A stretch of 64,000 nt of DNA from JAENVU01 sp038250905 (GCA_038250905.1 JBBSBV010000026.1:1-64000), one strand, 5' to 3'. Positions 32,141 through 40,815 are shown, counted from the stretch's first letter. Translations and numbers: made by a program. The notes: generated by a model from the sequence alone, not told the origin.

Positions 32141-32767
32141 CTACTCCTGGGTACGGGTCGATGAAGCCTCGCGCACCTGCGTTGCGAGGGCGCGCAGGGC
32201 GCGACCACGGTGCGAGATCTGCTGCTTCTCGGCCAGGCTCATCTCGGCGAAGGTCCGTCCCCGCCCACCGGCCGGCACGAAGACCGAGTCGTACCCGAAG
32301 CCGCCCGACCCGCGCGGCGCCTCGGCGATCACACCCTCGGCCACGCCTTCGGCCACCACCTCGGTCCCGTCGGGCCTCACCAGCACGACCACGGTGCGGA
32401 AGCGCGCGGTCCGCGCGTTCCGGCGGGCCTCGGCCATCTCCCGGATCAGCTTCTCGACGTTCTCCGCGTAGGTGGCGTCCGGCCCGGCGTACCGGGCGCT
32501 GAAGATCCCCGGTGCGCCACCGAGCGAGTCGACCTCGAGGCCGGTGTCGTCGGCGACGGCGGCCCAGCCGGTCGCGGCCAGCAATGCCGCGGCCTTGAGC
32601 CGCGCGTTCTCGACGAGCGTCGTGCCCGTCTCCTCGACATCGGGCACCGAAGCGGGACGCGGCACCAGAATGAAACCCGACCCGGTGAGCGCATCGCTGA
32701 TCTCGCGGGCCTTGTCCGGATTGGCGCTCGCCACCACCAGCCGCTCCGAGTTGCCGGGGTCGGTCAC
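32141..32767 (-). CDS. rdgB: RdgB/HAM1 non-canonical purine NTP pyrophosphatase
   Basis: 208 aa. Removes ITP, dITP and XTP from nucleotide pools by cleavage to the monophosphate and PPi. Family motifs: LVVASANPDKAREI (the usual SxNxxK), ADDTGLEVDSLGGAPGIFSARYAG, GYDSVF, and SHRGRAL near the end. The start is a GTG that overlaps the TGA of rph (GTGA), so translation is coupled. The rph-rdgB order matches that of M. tuberculosis Rv1340-Rv1341. Confidence 0.93.
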   Translation of the reverse strand: MTDPGNSERLVVASANPDKAREISDALTGSGFILVPRPASVPDVEETGTTLVENARLKAAALLAATGWAAVADDTGLEVDSLGGAPGIFSARYAGPDATYAENVEKLIREMAEARRNARTARFRTVVVLVRPDGTEVVAEGVAEGVIAEAPRGSGGFGYDSVFVPAGGRGRTFAEMSLAEKQQISHRGRALRALATQVREASSTRTQE

Positions 32768-33501
32768 CGGGGGCTGGGTGGGACCGACAGCAACTCGCGC
32801 TGCAGGTCGAAGATCTGGCTGATCCCCGACTCGGCGAGTCCGAGCAGCGCGTCGAGTTCGTCCCGGCTGAACACGGCCCCTTCGGCGGTGCCCTGCAGTT
32901 CGATGAAGCCACCGGATCCGGTCATCACGACGTTCATGTCGACGTCGGCGGTGGAGTCCTCGACGTAGTCGAGGTCGAGGCTGGGGAGTGCTCCGACCAC
33001 GCCGACCGAGATCGCAGCGCAGTAGTCCTGCATCGGGTGTGCCGGCAGCTTGCGCGCGGCCACCAACCGCGAGAACGCGTCGTGCAATGCGAGGAACCCG
33101 CCACAGATCGACGCGGTACGCGTGCCGCCGTCGGCCTGGAGCGCGTCGCAGTCGACCGTGATCTGCACGTCGGGCAGCATCGAGAGGTCGGTGACGGCGC
33201 GGAGCGACCGGCCGATCAGCCGCTGGATCTCCTGCGTCCGGCCGCTCTGCTTGCCCTTGGCCGCCTCGCGGTTGACCCGCTCGGGGGTGGAGCCCGGCAG
33301 CATGGAGTACTCGGCCGTCACCCAGCCCTTACCGGTGTTACGGAGCCACGGCGGCACCCGCTCCTCCACCGACGCGGTGCAGAGGACCCGGGTGCGACCG
33401 AACTCGACGAGCACCGATCCCATCGCCAACTCGGTGAAGTCGCGCGTGAACGTGAGAGGACGGAGCTCATCGGGCTCGCGCCCGTCGTGACGAATACCCA
33501 T
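32764..33501 (-). CDS. rph: Ribonuclease PH
   Basis: 245 aa, the usual length. A phosphorolytic 3' exonuclease that trims tRNA 3' ends. Signatures: MGIRHDGREPDELRPLTF, GSVLVEFGRTRVLCTASV, GKGWVTAEYSMLPGST, RTQEIQRLIGRSLRAVTD, CDALQADGGTRTASICG and VDMNVVMTGSGGFIELQGTAEG. All are intact. GAAAGG lies upstream of the ATG. It follows the MBL-fold gene after 27 bases and overlaps rdgB. Confidence 0.96.
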   Translation of the reverse strand: MGIRHDGREPDELRPLTFTRDFTELAMGSVLVEFGRTRVLCTASVEERVPPWLRNTGKGWVTAEYSMLPGSTPERVNREAAKGKQSGRTQEIQRLIGRSLRAVTDLSMLPDVQITVDCDALQADGGTRTASICGGFLALHDAFSRLVAARKLPAHPMQDYCAAISVGVVGALPSLDLDYVEDSTADVDMNVVMTGSGGFIELQGTAEGAVFSRDELDALLGLAESGISQIFDLQRELLSVPPSPR

Positions 33502-33528
33502 CGGTGCCTTTCGGTGCGCGGGAGGCGC

Positions 33529-34257
33529 TTAGATCGTGACGGTGAAATCGACCGCGGCCAGCGCGACCGACGCGCCGAACGCTTCGGATCCTTCCTCAAT
33601 GACCATCGTCGGGTCGACCTGAGGCCACAGATGGGTCAGGACCAGCCGCTCGGCCCGCGCGTCACGTGCCGCGGTACCGGCCTGCTGCCCGGAGAGGTGG
33701 ATCGGGGATCGGCGATCGGAATGCACGTACGACGCCTCCGACAACACGAGGTTCGCACCCGGCGCGAATGCATCGACCGACCACTCGGGCCCGGTGTCCG
33801 ACGTGTAGACGAGTCGGCGCGCGGCTGCGGAGGTGAGTTCGACCGCATACGTGGGGGGCGGGTGGTCGGTGCGTGAGAACGCGAGCGAGATCCCGCCGAC
33901 CGTTGCGGTGGAACCGTCGTCGATCGAATGCCAGTCGAAGGTCTCGCCCCATTCGACCAAGGTGCCCAGCCGCTCCTCCGCACCCGCCGGCGCGTAGAGC
34001 GGCACTCCGGTGCGCTCCAGGCCGTAACGCAGGAGCACGTGGAGCCCATAGATGTCGACACAGTGGTCCGGGTGCTCGTGGGTGATCACGATCGCAGTGA
34101 GGTCCGCCGGGTCGACGTGGCGCTGCAGGTTCACGAAGCTGCCGTTGCCGCAGTCCATCCAGATCGTCGTCGCGCCGTCACGCACGAGGTAGCCCGAGCA
34201 CGCGCCGGCCGCCGGCGCGCCGTAGGAACCGCTACAACCGAGCACGGTCAGCTCCAT
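33529..34257 (-). CDS. MBL-fold phosphodiesterase-like hydrolase (Rv1339 position)
   Basis: 242 aa of the metallo-beta-lactamase fold: GSGNG-type start VLGCSGSYGAP, metal motif THEHPDH, then H in FSRTDHP, D in VYTSDTGP and H in LVLTHLWP. It occupies the place of M. tuberculosis Rv1339 between murI and rph; that protein has been reported as an atypical cyclic nucleotide phosphodiesterase. Activity on cAMP is therefore plausible but inferred from position and fold. The ATG at 34257 overlaps the murI stop. Confidence 0.85.
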   Translation of the reverse strand: MELTVLGCSGSYGAPAAGACSGYLVRDGATTIWMDCGNGSFVNLQRHVDPADLTAIVITHEHPDHCVDIYGLHVLLRYGLERTGVPLYAPAGAEERLGTLVEWGETFDWHSIDDGSTATVGGISLAFSRTDHPPPTYAVELTSAAARRLVYTSDTGPEWSVDAFAPGANLVLSEASYVHSDRRSPIHLSGQQAGTAARDARAERLVLTHLWPQVDPTMVIEEGSEAFGASVALAAVDFTVTI

Positions 34258-35057
34258 TGCCACGCCTCCGCGCTCACGACCTCAGGGCCGAGGAACCGGC
34301 TCCCGAGCGTCTGGAATCGGCCGGGATCACCCGACGTGATGAACCGCCGCGCCACGGCGTCGGGTCCGGGATCCGGGCGGCCGGCACCGAGCATCCGCCG
34401 GGCCGCGAACGCGGTCTCGTCGGCGCTCGACACCAGGACGACCTCGGGACCCATGACGTCGGCGATGGTGCGCGCGAGCAGCGGGTAGTGGGTGCATCCG
34501 AGGATCAGGGTGTCGACCCCGGCGCGGCGGACCGGTTCCAGCAGCCGTTCCGCGAGGACATGCACCTGATCCGAGTCGACATCGCCCGACTCCACGAACT
34601 CGACGAAGCCCGGACAGGCGGCGCAGGTGAGTTCGACCCCCGCGCCCGCCGCCGCGCGTTGGTACGCACCGCTCGCGACGGTGCCGACGGTGCCGATGAC
34701 ACCGACCCTCCCGCTCGTGGTGACCGCCGCCGCGGCCCGCACCCCGGGTTCGACGACGCCGATCACCGGGATCTCGTACCGCGCGCCGAGGGCGTCGAGC
34801 GCGACCGAGGTGGCGCTGTTGCACGCGACGACGATCAGCGCGACGTCGTGGTCGACGAGGAGGTCGGCGATCTCGAGTGAGTACTTCAGGACTTCGTCCG
34901 CGGGCTTGGGCCCGTACGGGAACCGCCCCGTGTCGCCGAAGTAGATCGTGGGGGTGGCCGGGAGCAGGTCGATGAGCGCACGCAGCACCGTGAGACCGCC
35001 CAACCCGGAATCGAAGACCCCGATCGGCCGCACCGGGCCCGCGGGCGTGGACGTCAT
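34248..35057 (-). CDS. murI: Glutamate racemase
   Basis: 269 aa. Makes D-glutamate for peptidoglycan. Motifs: PIGVFDSGLGGLTVLRAL, YFGDTGRFPYGPK, catalytic Cys79 in VACNSATS and Cys188 in LGCTHYPLL, with VIGVVEPG between. The start at ATG 35057 gives the standard N-terminus. It follows sua5 after 10 bases and overlaps the MBL gene. Confidence 0.95.
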   Translation of the reverse strand: MTSTPAGPVRPIGVFDSGLGGLTVLRALIDLLPATPTIYFGDTGRFPYGPKPADEVLKYSLEIADLLVDHDVALIVVACNSATSVALDALGARYEIPVIGVVEPGVRAAAAVTTSGRVGVIGTVGTVASGAYQRAAAGAGVELTCAACPGFVEFVESGDVDSDQVHVLAERLLEPVRRAGVDTLILGCTHYPLLARTIADVMGPEVVLVSSADETAFAARRMLGAGRPDPGPDAVARRFITSGDPGRFQTLGSRFLGPEVVSAEAWQWS

Positions 35058-35067
35058 CGTTTGCACG

Positions 35068-36030
35068 CTACCGGCCGGTTGCCGCGCGCCCGAGCCGATC
35101 GGCCACCGCGACACCGATTCCGTCGAGTTCCGGCTGCACCGCCAACACCACATCCATGCCCAGATCATCGGCGCTCCGCAGGGCCGAATAGAGGATCTGC
35201 GCGTAATGATCGGGCGATCCCACCGTGGCCAAGGTCACAACCCCGACGCGCGATTCGGAGGTCCCGACGCCGCGCTCGGCGATGATCCCGACGCGGTCGC
35301 CGGCCTCCACGAGTGCCGTCGCGCGGGCGTCGATCTCGTTCGCCGGGACCACCTCGACCCGAGCTGCCGGCGCGTAGTGCGACGGGAGCGTGCCGGGCGC
35401 GCGGGTGGAACCTCCGAGGACCACCTCGGTCTCGAGGAGTCCGCCGATCATGCCGGCGGTGATCGCGCCCGGTCGCAGGACGCGAATGGTGTCGGAGGTG
35501 CAGTCGACGATGGTCGACTCGACCCCGACTCCACAGGCGCCGCCATCGACGACGCCGGCGATCTCGGCGCCGAACTCGGCGCGCACGGCCTCGGCGGTCG
35601 TCGGGCTCACCCGCCCGAAGCGGTTGGCCGACGGTGCGGCCACGCCCCCTCCGAACCGTTCGAGCAGGGCGAGTGCGACCGGATGATCGGGCACGCGCAG
35701 TCCCACCGTGTCCAGCCCGCCGGTCGCGACACGCGAGACACGCGGTGATGCGGCCACGACGACGGTGAGCGGTCCCGGCCACCATTCCGCCACCAACCGG
35801 CGCGCCGCGCCGGAGACGTCGACCGCCCAATCGTCGAGGACCGCATCGCGGCCGAGATGAACGATCACCGGATGACCGGGCGGGCGCCCCTTGGCGGCGT
35901 ACAGCGATCGCACCGCGTCGGCATTCGACGCGTCGGCACCGAGTCCGTAGACGGTCTCGGTCGGGAACCCGACGAGCGCACCGGCGGCCAGATGACGAAC
36001 CGCGGCCTCCAGATCGAGCAACGGCGTCAC
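35068..36030 (-). CDS. L-threonylcarbamoyladenylate synthase (Sua5 type)
   Basis: 320 aa, the long Sua5 form. Residues 1 to about 200 are the YrdC domain (ALVGFPTETVYGLGADAS, KGRPPGHPVIVHL, APSANRFGRVSPT, ESTIVDC), which forms threonylcarbamoyl-AMP for the t6A tRNA modification. After the linker APGTLPSHYAPAA, residues about 225-320 are the Sua5 C-terminal domain. The start is the GTG at 36030 overlapping cysM's TGA. In M. tuberculosis a rhomboid gene (Rv1337) sits at this place between cysM and murI. Confidence 0.92.
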   Translation of the reverse strand: MTPLLDLEAAVRHLAAGALVGFPTETVYGLGADASNADAVRSLYAAKGRPPGHPVIVHLGRDAVLDDWAVDVSGAARRLVAEWWPGPLTVVVAASPRVSRVATGGLDTVGLRVPDHPVALALLERFGGGVAAPSANRFGRVSPTTAEAVRAEFGAEIAGVVDGGACGVGVESTIVDCTSDTIRVLRPGAITAGMIGGLLETEVVLGGSTRAPGTLPSHYAPAARVEVVPANEIDARATALVEAGDRVGIIAERGVGTSESRVGVVTLATVGSPDHYAQILYSALRSADDLGMDVVLAVQPELDGIGVAVADRLGRAATGR

Positions 36031-36962
36031 CAGTAATTGATGCGGCTGGCGCGTTCCTCGACCACGTCGAGGTCGTCCGTCCAGGCGCCCGACGACAAGT
36101 ACTTCCAACCGCCGTCGGGCAGGAGCGTCACGATGGTGCCCGCTTCCATGCGGGCGGCGACCTTCGCCGCACCGGCCACCGCCGCGCCCGACGAGATGCC
36201 CGCGAACACACCGCACTCGTCGAGGAGTCGGCGGGTCCACTCGATCGACTCGCGGTTGCGCACGATCGTCTTCCGGTCGAGGATTTCCGCGTCGAAGATC
36301 GGGGGCACGAACCCGTCGTCGAGGCTCCGCAGGCCCTGGACCAGCTCACCGGCCGGCGGTTCGACCGCGACGATCTGCACGTCGGGCTTGTGTTCCCGGA
36401 GGTAGCGACCCACTCCCATGAGCGTGCCGCTCGTCCCGAGGCCCGCGACGAACACGTCGACCTCGGGACAGTCGGCCCAGATCTCGGGGCCGGTGCCCTC
36501 GTAATGCGCGAGCGGGTTCGCCGGGTTGCCGTACTGGTAGAGGAAGGCGTACTCGGGATCGGCCGCGGCGATCTCCTGCGCCCGCCGGATCGCGCCGTTG
36601 CTGCCCTCCGCGCCCGGGCTCAGCGTGACCTCGGCGCCGAAGATCTCGAGCAGCTGGCGCCGTTCGATACTCACGTTGTCGGGCATCACGATCCGCAGCT
36701 TGTACCCGCGCAACTTGGCGACCAGTGCGAGCCCGATCCCGGTGTTGCCGGACGAGGGTTCGAGGATCGTGGCACCGGGGTGCAACACGCCGTCGCGCTC
36801 GCCCATCTCCACCATCTTGCGGGCGATGCGATCTTTCGCGCTGCCGCCCGGGTTCTGGCCCTCGAGCTTGGCGTAGATCTTGACGTCCGGGTTCGGACTG
36901 AGCGCGTGGATGCCGACGAGCGGGGTGTTGCCGATCAGGTCGAGGATGCTCTCGTGGCGCAC
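36027..36962 (-). CDS. cysM: CysM-type cysteine synthase (O-phosphoserine sulfhydrylase-like)
   Basis: 311 aa PLP enzyme. PLP lysine K43 in NPGGSAKDR; phosphate-loop and substrate motifs EPSSGNTGIGLAL and AGLGTSGTLMGVGRYLREH. Segments ERRQLLEIFGAEV and LYQYGNPANPLAHYEGTGPE closely follow M. tuberculosis CysM, which uses O-phosphoserine and thiocarboxylated CysO. It lies directly after cysO (16 bases), which supports that function over CysK. The C-terminus ends RINYW. It overlaps the sua5 start by four bases. Confidence 0.93.
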   Translation of the reverse strand: MRHESILDLIGNTPLVGIHALSPNPDVKIYAKLEGQNPGGSAKDRIARKMVEMGERDGVLHPGATILEPSSGNTGIGLALVAKLRGYKLRIVMPDNVSIERRQLLEIFGAEVTLSPGAEGSNGAIRRAQEIAAADPEYAFLYQYGNPANPLAHYEGTGPEIWADCPEVDVFVAGLGTSGTLMGVGRYLREHKPDVQIVAVEPPAGELVQGLRSLDDGFVPPIFDAEILDRKTIVRNRESIEWTRRLLDECGVFAGISSGAAVAGAAKVAARMEAGTIVTLLPDGGWKYLSSGAWTDDLDVVEERASRINYW

Positions 36963-36978
36963 GACGGCGAGTGGAGCG

Positions 36979-37254
36979 CTACCCGCCGGCGACGGCGGGA
37001 AGGATCGACACGACGTCGCGGTCGGTGACCGGGGTCGCCAGCTTGTCGAGGTAGCGGATGTCGTCGTCGTTGACGTACACGTTGACGAACTTGTGCAGGA
37101 CGCCCTCGCCGTCGACCAACTGGTTGGCCAATCCCGGGTGTTCCGCGGTGAGTGCCGCGAACACCTCGCCCACGGTGGTGCCGTCGGCGTGCACGGATGC
37201 GGCGCCGTCGGCGTGGACGCGCAGCAGGGTGGGGAGACGAACTTCGACAGCCAT
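36979..37254 (-). CDS. cysO: CysO sulfur carrier protein (MoaD/ThiS fold)
   Basis: 91 aa ubiquitin-like protein ending in VAGG, the Gly-Gly tail that is thiocarboxylated and donates sulfur to CysM. MAVEVRLPTLLRVHADG and NVYVNDDDIRYLDKLATPVTDRDVVSILPAVAGG match MoaD-like folds. Of two adjacent ATG codons, 37254 is chosen because a TAGGCT box ends six bases before it. The E1-like activating enzyme (MoeZ type) is not in the window. Confidence 0.93.
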   Translation of the reverse strand: MAVEVRLPTLLRVHADGAASVHADGTTVGEVFAALTAEHPGLANQLVDGEGVLHKFVNVYVNDDDIRYLDKLATPVTDRDVVSILPAVAGG

Positions 37255-37260
37255 CATGTC

Positions 37261-37266
37261 AGCCTA
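37261..37266 (-). promoter_or_regulatory. Leaderless -10 box TAGGCT for cysO
   Basis: TAGGCT on the minus strand ends six bases before the ATG at 37254, within a 93-base gap after mec. It suggests that cysO-cysM-sua5 can be transcribed apart from the upstream genes. Confidence 0.4.
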
Positions 37267-37347
37267 TAACTCCGACTGGAGAGGTCATCATTCCGCGGCG
37301 CGGCGTGACCTGCGCCACGCTGAGGGCCGGTGGAGCGTCGAGGCCGG

Positions 37348-37794
37348 TTAGGGCATCGACACGACCTGGCATTCGCCGACGACTCCATCGCGGATCCGGT
37401 AGGCGCGCAGCATCGGTGACTCGTCACGCAGCGACACGATCACGTAGATCCACATCGGATCCACCGCGCTCCGGACGTCGGTCGGCGACGGGTACGGATC
37501 GGTGTGCGTGTGCGAATGCCAGACGCCGATGATCTCGTCGCCCCGGGCCTCGGCATCCCGGCTCGCTCGCAGGTAGTCGCGGCCGTCGACCGTGTACGTG
37601 CGAGCGGACGCGTCCGCGTTGACTGCGGGGTAGACCTCGCTGACATGACCGGTCGCCTCTCGCGCGCCCCGGACCTCGCCCACGGGACCGGCCAGGAGCC
37701 CGCACGCCTCGTCGGGCAGTCCCTCGTAGCAGTGGCCGACGATCCGCTCGTACTGGCTCGCGGAGAGCCGGAGCACCGGTGGGGCGAAGGTCAT
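37348..37794 (-). CDS. mec: JAMM/Mov34 metallopeptidase, CysO-cysteine hydrolase (Mec)
   Basis: 148 aa. JAMM motif intact: Glu in LPDEACGLLAG, then HSHTHTDPYPSPTD (HxH and distal Asp). In M. tuberculosis this zinc peptidase removes cysteine from the CysO-Cys adduct made by CysM. The order mec-cysO-cysM is the same. Its ATG overlaps the TGA of the molybdenum hydroxylase gene (ATGA), so it is coupled to that unrelated gene. Confidence 0.92.
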   Translation of the reverse strand: MTFAPPVLRLSASQYERIVGHCYEGLPDEACGLLAGPVGEVRGAREATGHVSEVYPAVNADASARTYTVDGRDYLRASRDAEARGDEIIGVWHSHTHTDPYPSPTDVRSAVDPMWIYVIVSLRDESPMLRAYRIRDGVVGECQVVSMP

Positions 37795-40082
37795 GGCCGG
37801 GTGGCGGCGATCGCGTTCCAGACGCGCTGCGCCGAGACCGGCATGTCGATGTGACGCACTCCGAGGTACGAAACCGCGTCGATCACGGCGTTGTGCACCG
37901 CCGGCGTGGAGCCGATGGTGCCCGATTCCCCGATCCCTTTCGCGCCGAGCGGGTTGAGCGGGGTCGCGGTCTCGGTGTTCGACACCTCGAAGTTCGGCAA
38001 CTCCGCGGCGCTGGGAATCGCGTAGTCCATCAGGTTGCCGGTGAGCGGGTTGCCGTCGTCGTCGTACGCGATCCCCTCCCACAACGCCTGCGCGGAGCCC
38101 TGGGCGATCCCGCCGTGCTGCTGACCGGCCACCAGGAGCGGGTTGAGGATGCGCCCGCAATCGTCGACGGCAACGTGGCGGATGTGTTCGACCTGGCCGG
38201 TTTCGGTGTCGACCTCGACGACGGCGATGTGCGCGCCGAACGGGTACGACGCCTCGCCCTGGTTGAAGTCGAGGGCGTGGGCCAGGGTCGGTTCCATGCC
38301 CTCGGGCAGCTTCGCCGGGTCCTTCGCCGCGGTGGCGAGTTCGGCCCAGCTGAGCGCCGAGGACGGCACCCCGGCGACACCGAGCCCGGAACCTTCCATC
38401 AGGACGATGTCGTCCGCGTTGGCCTCGAGGAGATGCGCCGCCAGCGTCTTCGCCTTGGCCAGCACCTCCTCGCTCGCCTTGTACAGCGCGCTGCCACCGA
38501 TCTGGAGCGACCGGGAACCCATCGTCCCCGACCCGCGCGGGACCTTCGCGGTGTCGGACTGCACGAGCGTGACCTGGTCCATGGGAATACCGAGCAACTC
38601 CTGCACGATCATCGAGAACGACGTCTCGTGGCCCTGGCCGTGGGCGGAGGTGCCGACCGTCGCAGTGACCGAGCCGTCGTCGTTGATCTCGATCGCGCCG
38701 TACTCCTGGAACAGCCCGCCGGCGGTGACCTCGACGTAGGTGGAGACCCCGATCCCGAGTTGCTTGACCGCACCACTGGCCCGCCGGGCCGCCTGCTCGG
38801 CCCGCAGCTCGTCGTAGCCCGCCACCCGGCACACCTCGTCGAGCGCCTTGGCGTACTCACCGACGTCGTAGTTGGCACCGGTCACGGTGGTGAGCGGGAA
38901 CGCTTCGGGCGGAATCAGGTTGCGTCGTCGGATCTCGACCGGGTCGATGTCGAGCTCGTCGGCGGCGATGTCGATGATGCGCTCGAGCATCGCGGTCGCC
39001 TCGGGTCGCCCGGCTCCGCGGTATGCCGCAGTCGTGGTCGTGTTGGTCGCGGCGCTCCAGGAGTTGAGTTCCACCTTCGGGATCGAATACACGCCCTGGG
39101 CGAGCAGGTGGGTGAAGTACACGAGGAACGCGCCCATCGCGGGATAGGCGCCGCTGTCCTGGAAGACCTTGGCCCGGAGCCCGACGATCGTGCCGTCCCG
39201 TTTGAGTCCCATCTCCACGTGCTGGATCTGGGCCCGCCCGTGGGTCATCGAGAGCATGTTCTCGGAGCGGGTCTCGGTCCACTTCACCGGCCGACCCAGG
39301 GCGAGTGCGGCCTTCACTGCGATCGCGTACTCCACGTACATGTCCATCTTGGCGCCGAACCCGCCGCCGACCGCAGGCGCGATGACCCGGACCTGCTCGG
39401 GCGGGAGACCGGCGGCCGCCGCGATGCTGCCGTGCACGCTGTTGGGCGCCTGCGTGGGGAGCCGCACGAGCAGTCCGCCGTCCACGTGGGTGATCAGGAT
39501 GCCGTTCGGCTCCATCGGCACCGCCGCCAGACGTTGGTTCACGAACCGCTCGGAGACGACGACGTCGGCACCGTCGAAGATCTCCGGGTCGGTCCCGCGT
39601 TCGAAGGCGATGGCGAGATTCGAACCGTGCTCCTCGAAGAGCAGCGGGGCATCGTGGGCGAGCGCCGCTTCCGCGTCGACGACGACCGGCAGCGGGTCGT
39701 AATCCACGATGACCTGCTCGGCGGCGTCGACGGCCTGGGCCCGGGTCTCGGCCACCAGCGCGGCGACGATGTCACCGACGAAGCGCACCCGGTCGGTCGC
39801 GAGCGGGGGCCGGTTGAACGCCGGTGGGAGCATGACGAACCCCTGGATGGTGTCCATCGGGAAGTTGGCCGCGGTGTAGACCCCGAGCACGCCCGGCATC
39901 GTCTCGGCGTCGGTGATGTCGATCGACTCGACGGTCGCGTGCGCGATGGTCGACCGCACGAACACGATGTGTCCCAGGCCGTCGATCGCGACGTCGTCGT
40001 AGTACTCGACCCGGCCTTCGAGGATCGCGGGGTCCTCGCGGCGGAGCACCGCGTTACCGAGAATCGAACCGGATGCGGCCAT
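37791..40082 (-). CDS. Molybdenum hydroxylase large subunit (form II CoxL / xanthine dehydrogenase family)
   Basis: 763 aa. Aldehyde oxidase/xanthine dehydrogenase hammerhead and Mo-cofactor domains. The active-site loop reads AYRGAGR (near 350), the form II signature, not the AYxCSFR of true CO dehydrogenase. GGGFGAKMD and the catalytic Glu in KGIGESGT (near 714) are present. The partner FeS and FAD subunits are absent here, so it must pair with proteins made elsewhere. The ATG at 40082 has AAGGACAG four bases before it; a second ATG at 40106 is less likely. It leads the mec-cysO-cysM run. Substrate is unknown. Confidence 0.88.
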   Translation of the reverse strand: MAASGSILGNAVLRREDPAILEGRVEYYDDVAIDGLGHIVFVRSTIAHATVESIDITDAETMPGVLGVYTAANFPMDTIQGFVMLPPAFNRPPLATDRVRFVGDIVAALVAETRAQAVDAAEQVIVDYDPLPVVVDAEAALAHDAPLLFEEHGSNLAIAFERGTDPEIFDGADVVVSERFVNQRLAAVPMEPNGILITHVDGGLLVRLPTQAPNSVHGSIAAAAGLPPEQVRVIAPAVGGGFGAKMDMYVEYAIAVKAALALGRPVKWTETRSENMLSMTHGRAQIQHVEMGLKRDGTIVGLRAKVFQDSGAYPAMGAFLVYFTHLLAQGVYSIPKVELNSWSAATNTTTTAAYRGAGRPEATAMLERIIDIAADELDIDPVEIRRRNLIPPEAFPLTTVTGANYDVGEYAKALDEVCRVAGYDELRAEQAARRASGAVKQLGIGVSTYVEVTAGGLFQEYGAIEINDDGSVTATVGTSAHGQGHETSFSMIVQELLGIPMDQVTLVQSDTAKVPRGSGTMGSRSLQIGGSALYKASEEVLAKAKTLAAHLLEANADDIVLMEGSGLGVAGVPSSALSWAELATAAKDPAKLPEGMEPTLAHALDFNQGEASYPFGAHIAVVEVDTETGQVEHIRHVAVDDCGRILNPLLVAGQQHGGIAQGSAQALWEGIAYDDDGNPLTGNLMDYAIPSAAELPNFEVSNTETATPLNPLGAKGIGESGTIGSTPAVHNAVIDAVSYLGVRHIDMPVSAQRVWNAIAATRP

Positions 40083-40127
40083 CAATCTGTCCTTCGGTAC
40101 GGGCATCGCCGGAGTGGTCGGCGCAAT

Positions 40128-40700
40128 CTAACCGCCGGGTCGGTACGGTTCGGGTGGACCCACCAAGGTGGTTTCCGGACCCGGACGGTCCATGAACCGG
40201 GCGACGTCCGCCATGATCTCCGCCCGACCCGCGTCGGAATCGAAGAACCGCGTGTCGAAGTCGACGCGCGTCGCGAACCCCAGTTGCGCGATCCCGTCGA
40301 TCTCCGGCGTCGCGGGCGTCAACGTCGCGGTCACGACGCACTGTCGGTACTCCACCAGGCCCACGTGGCGGCGCAGCGCCAACGGACCGTGTCGATCCCG
40401 CCAGTGGTCGACGAACTCGGCGTGACTCGTTCCCGGTCGGCGGCGCATCAGCGAGATCATCGCCACGGCCGGCGGCGCGGCGGGTTCGAGCAGCACGCGT
40501 TCGTCCACGGTCCAGGCCATCACCGGCGCGCCGAGGGTCGACCACGCGATCGCGGGTGCCGGTCCGGACCCGCCGACGACAACATCGAAGGGATTCCCCC
40601 GTGAATACGGCCCCTGATCATCGAGCCGACGCCGCACCAACCCCGAGGTTGCACCGACCGCGTCCAAATCCGGGCCCCACACCACCGCCACCCACGCCAC
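40128..40700 (-). CDS. EthD domain protein
   Basis: 190 aa, two ferredoxin-like halves. The second (about 80-190) matches the EthD/dimeric alpha-beta barrel family: AMISLMRRRPGTSHAEFVDHWRDRHGPLA. Such proteins are linked to oxidative breakdown of ethers and aromatics, but their reaction is usually unknown. The GTG at 40700 is favoured by a TAACTT box six bases upstream. It is divergent from the BKACE gene across repeat copy C and lies 45 bases before the molybdenum hydroxylase gene on the same strand. Confidence 0.75.
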   Translation of the reverse strand: MAWVAVVWGPDLDAVGATSGLVRRRLDDQGPYSRGNPFDVVVGGSGPAPAIAWSTLGAPVMAWTVDERVLLEPAAPPAVAMISLMRRRPGTSHAEFVDHWRDRHGPLALRRHVGLVEYRQCVVTATLTPATPEIDGIAQLGFATRVDFDTRFFDSDAGRAEIMADVARFMDRPGPETTLVGPPEPYRPGG

Positions 40701-40706
40701 CCGGCG

Positions 40707-40712
40707 AAGTTA
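40707..40712 (-). promoter_or_regulatory. Leaderless -10 box TAACTT
   Basis: TAACTT on the minus strand ends six bases before the GTG at 40700. Confidence 0.45.
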
Positions 40713-40747
40713 TCCTGCGGATTGCGCCGCGCGGCCTGAACCAGCCC

Positions 40748-40815
40748 CGAGCGGAGCGAGCAGCCCGGGAGCGAACCTCGGTCCGGCAGAACGACGGAGT
40801 GTGAGTGGACGGGCC
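40748..40815 (+). repeat. Dispersed intergenic repeat, copy C (shortened)
   Basis: About 68 bases: CGAGCGGAGCGAGCAG, CCCGGGAGCGAACC, then GTGTGAGTGGACGGGCC. It lacks the TTGCGGA segment of copies A and D. Its end runs directly into the ATG of the BKACE gene at 40816, so it forms that gene's 5' region. Confidence 0.75.

Noticed and set aside
37791..40082. Aerobic CO dehydrogenase large subunit (CoxL form I)
   Set aside because: The active-site loop reads AYRGAGR, the form II sequence, and the other two subunits are missing.
37779..40604. 941-codon open frame on the plus strand, antisense to the molybdenum hydroxylase gene
   Set aside because: It is the shadow of a well-recognised enzyme on the other strand and has repetitive, arginine-rich composition without motifs.
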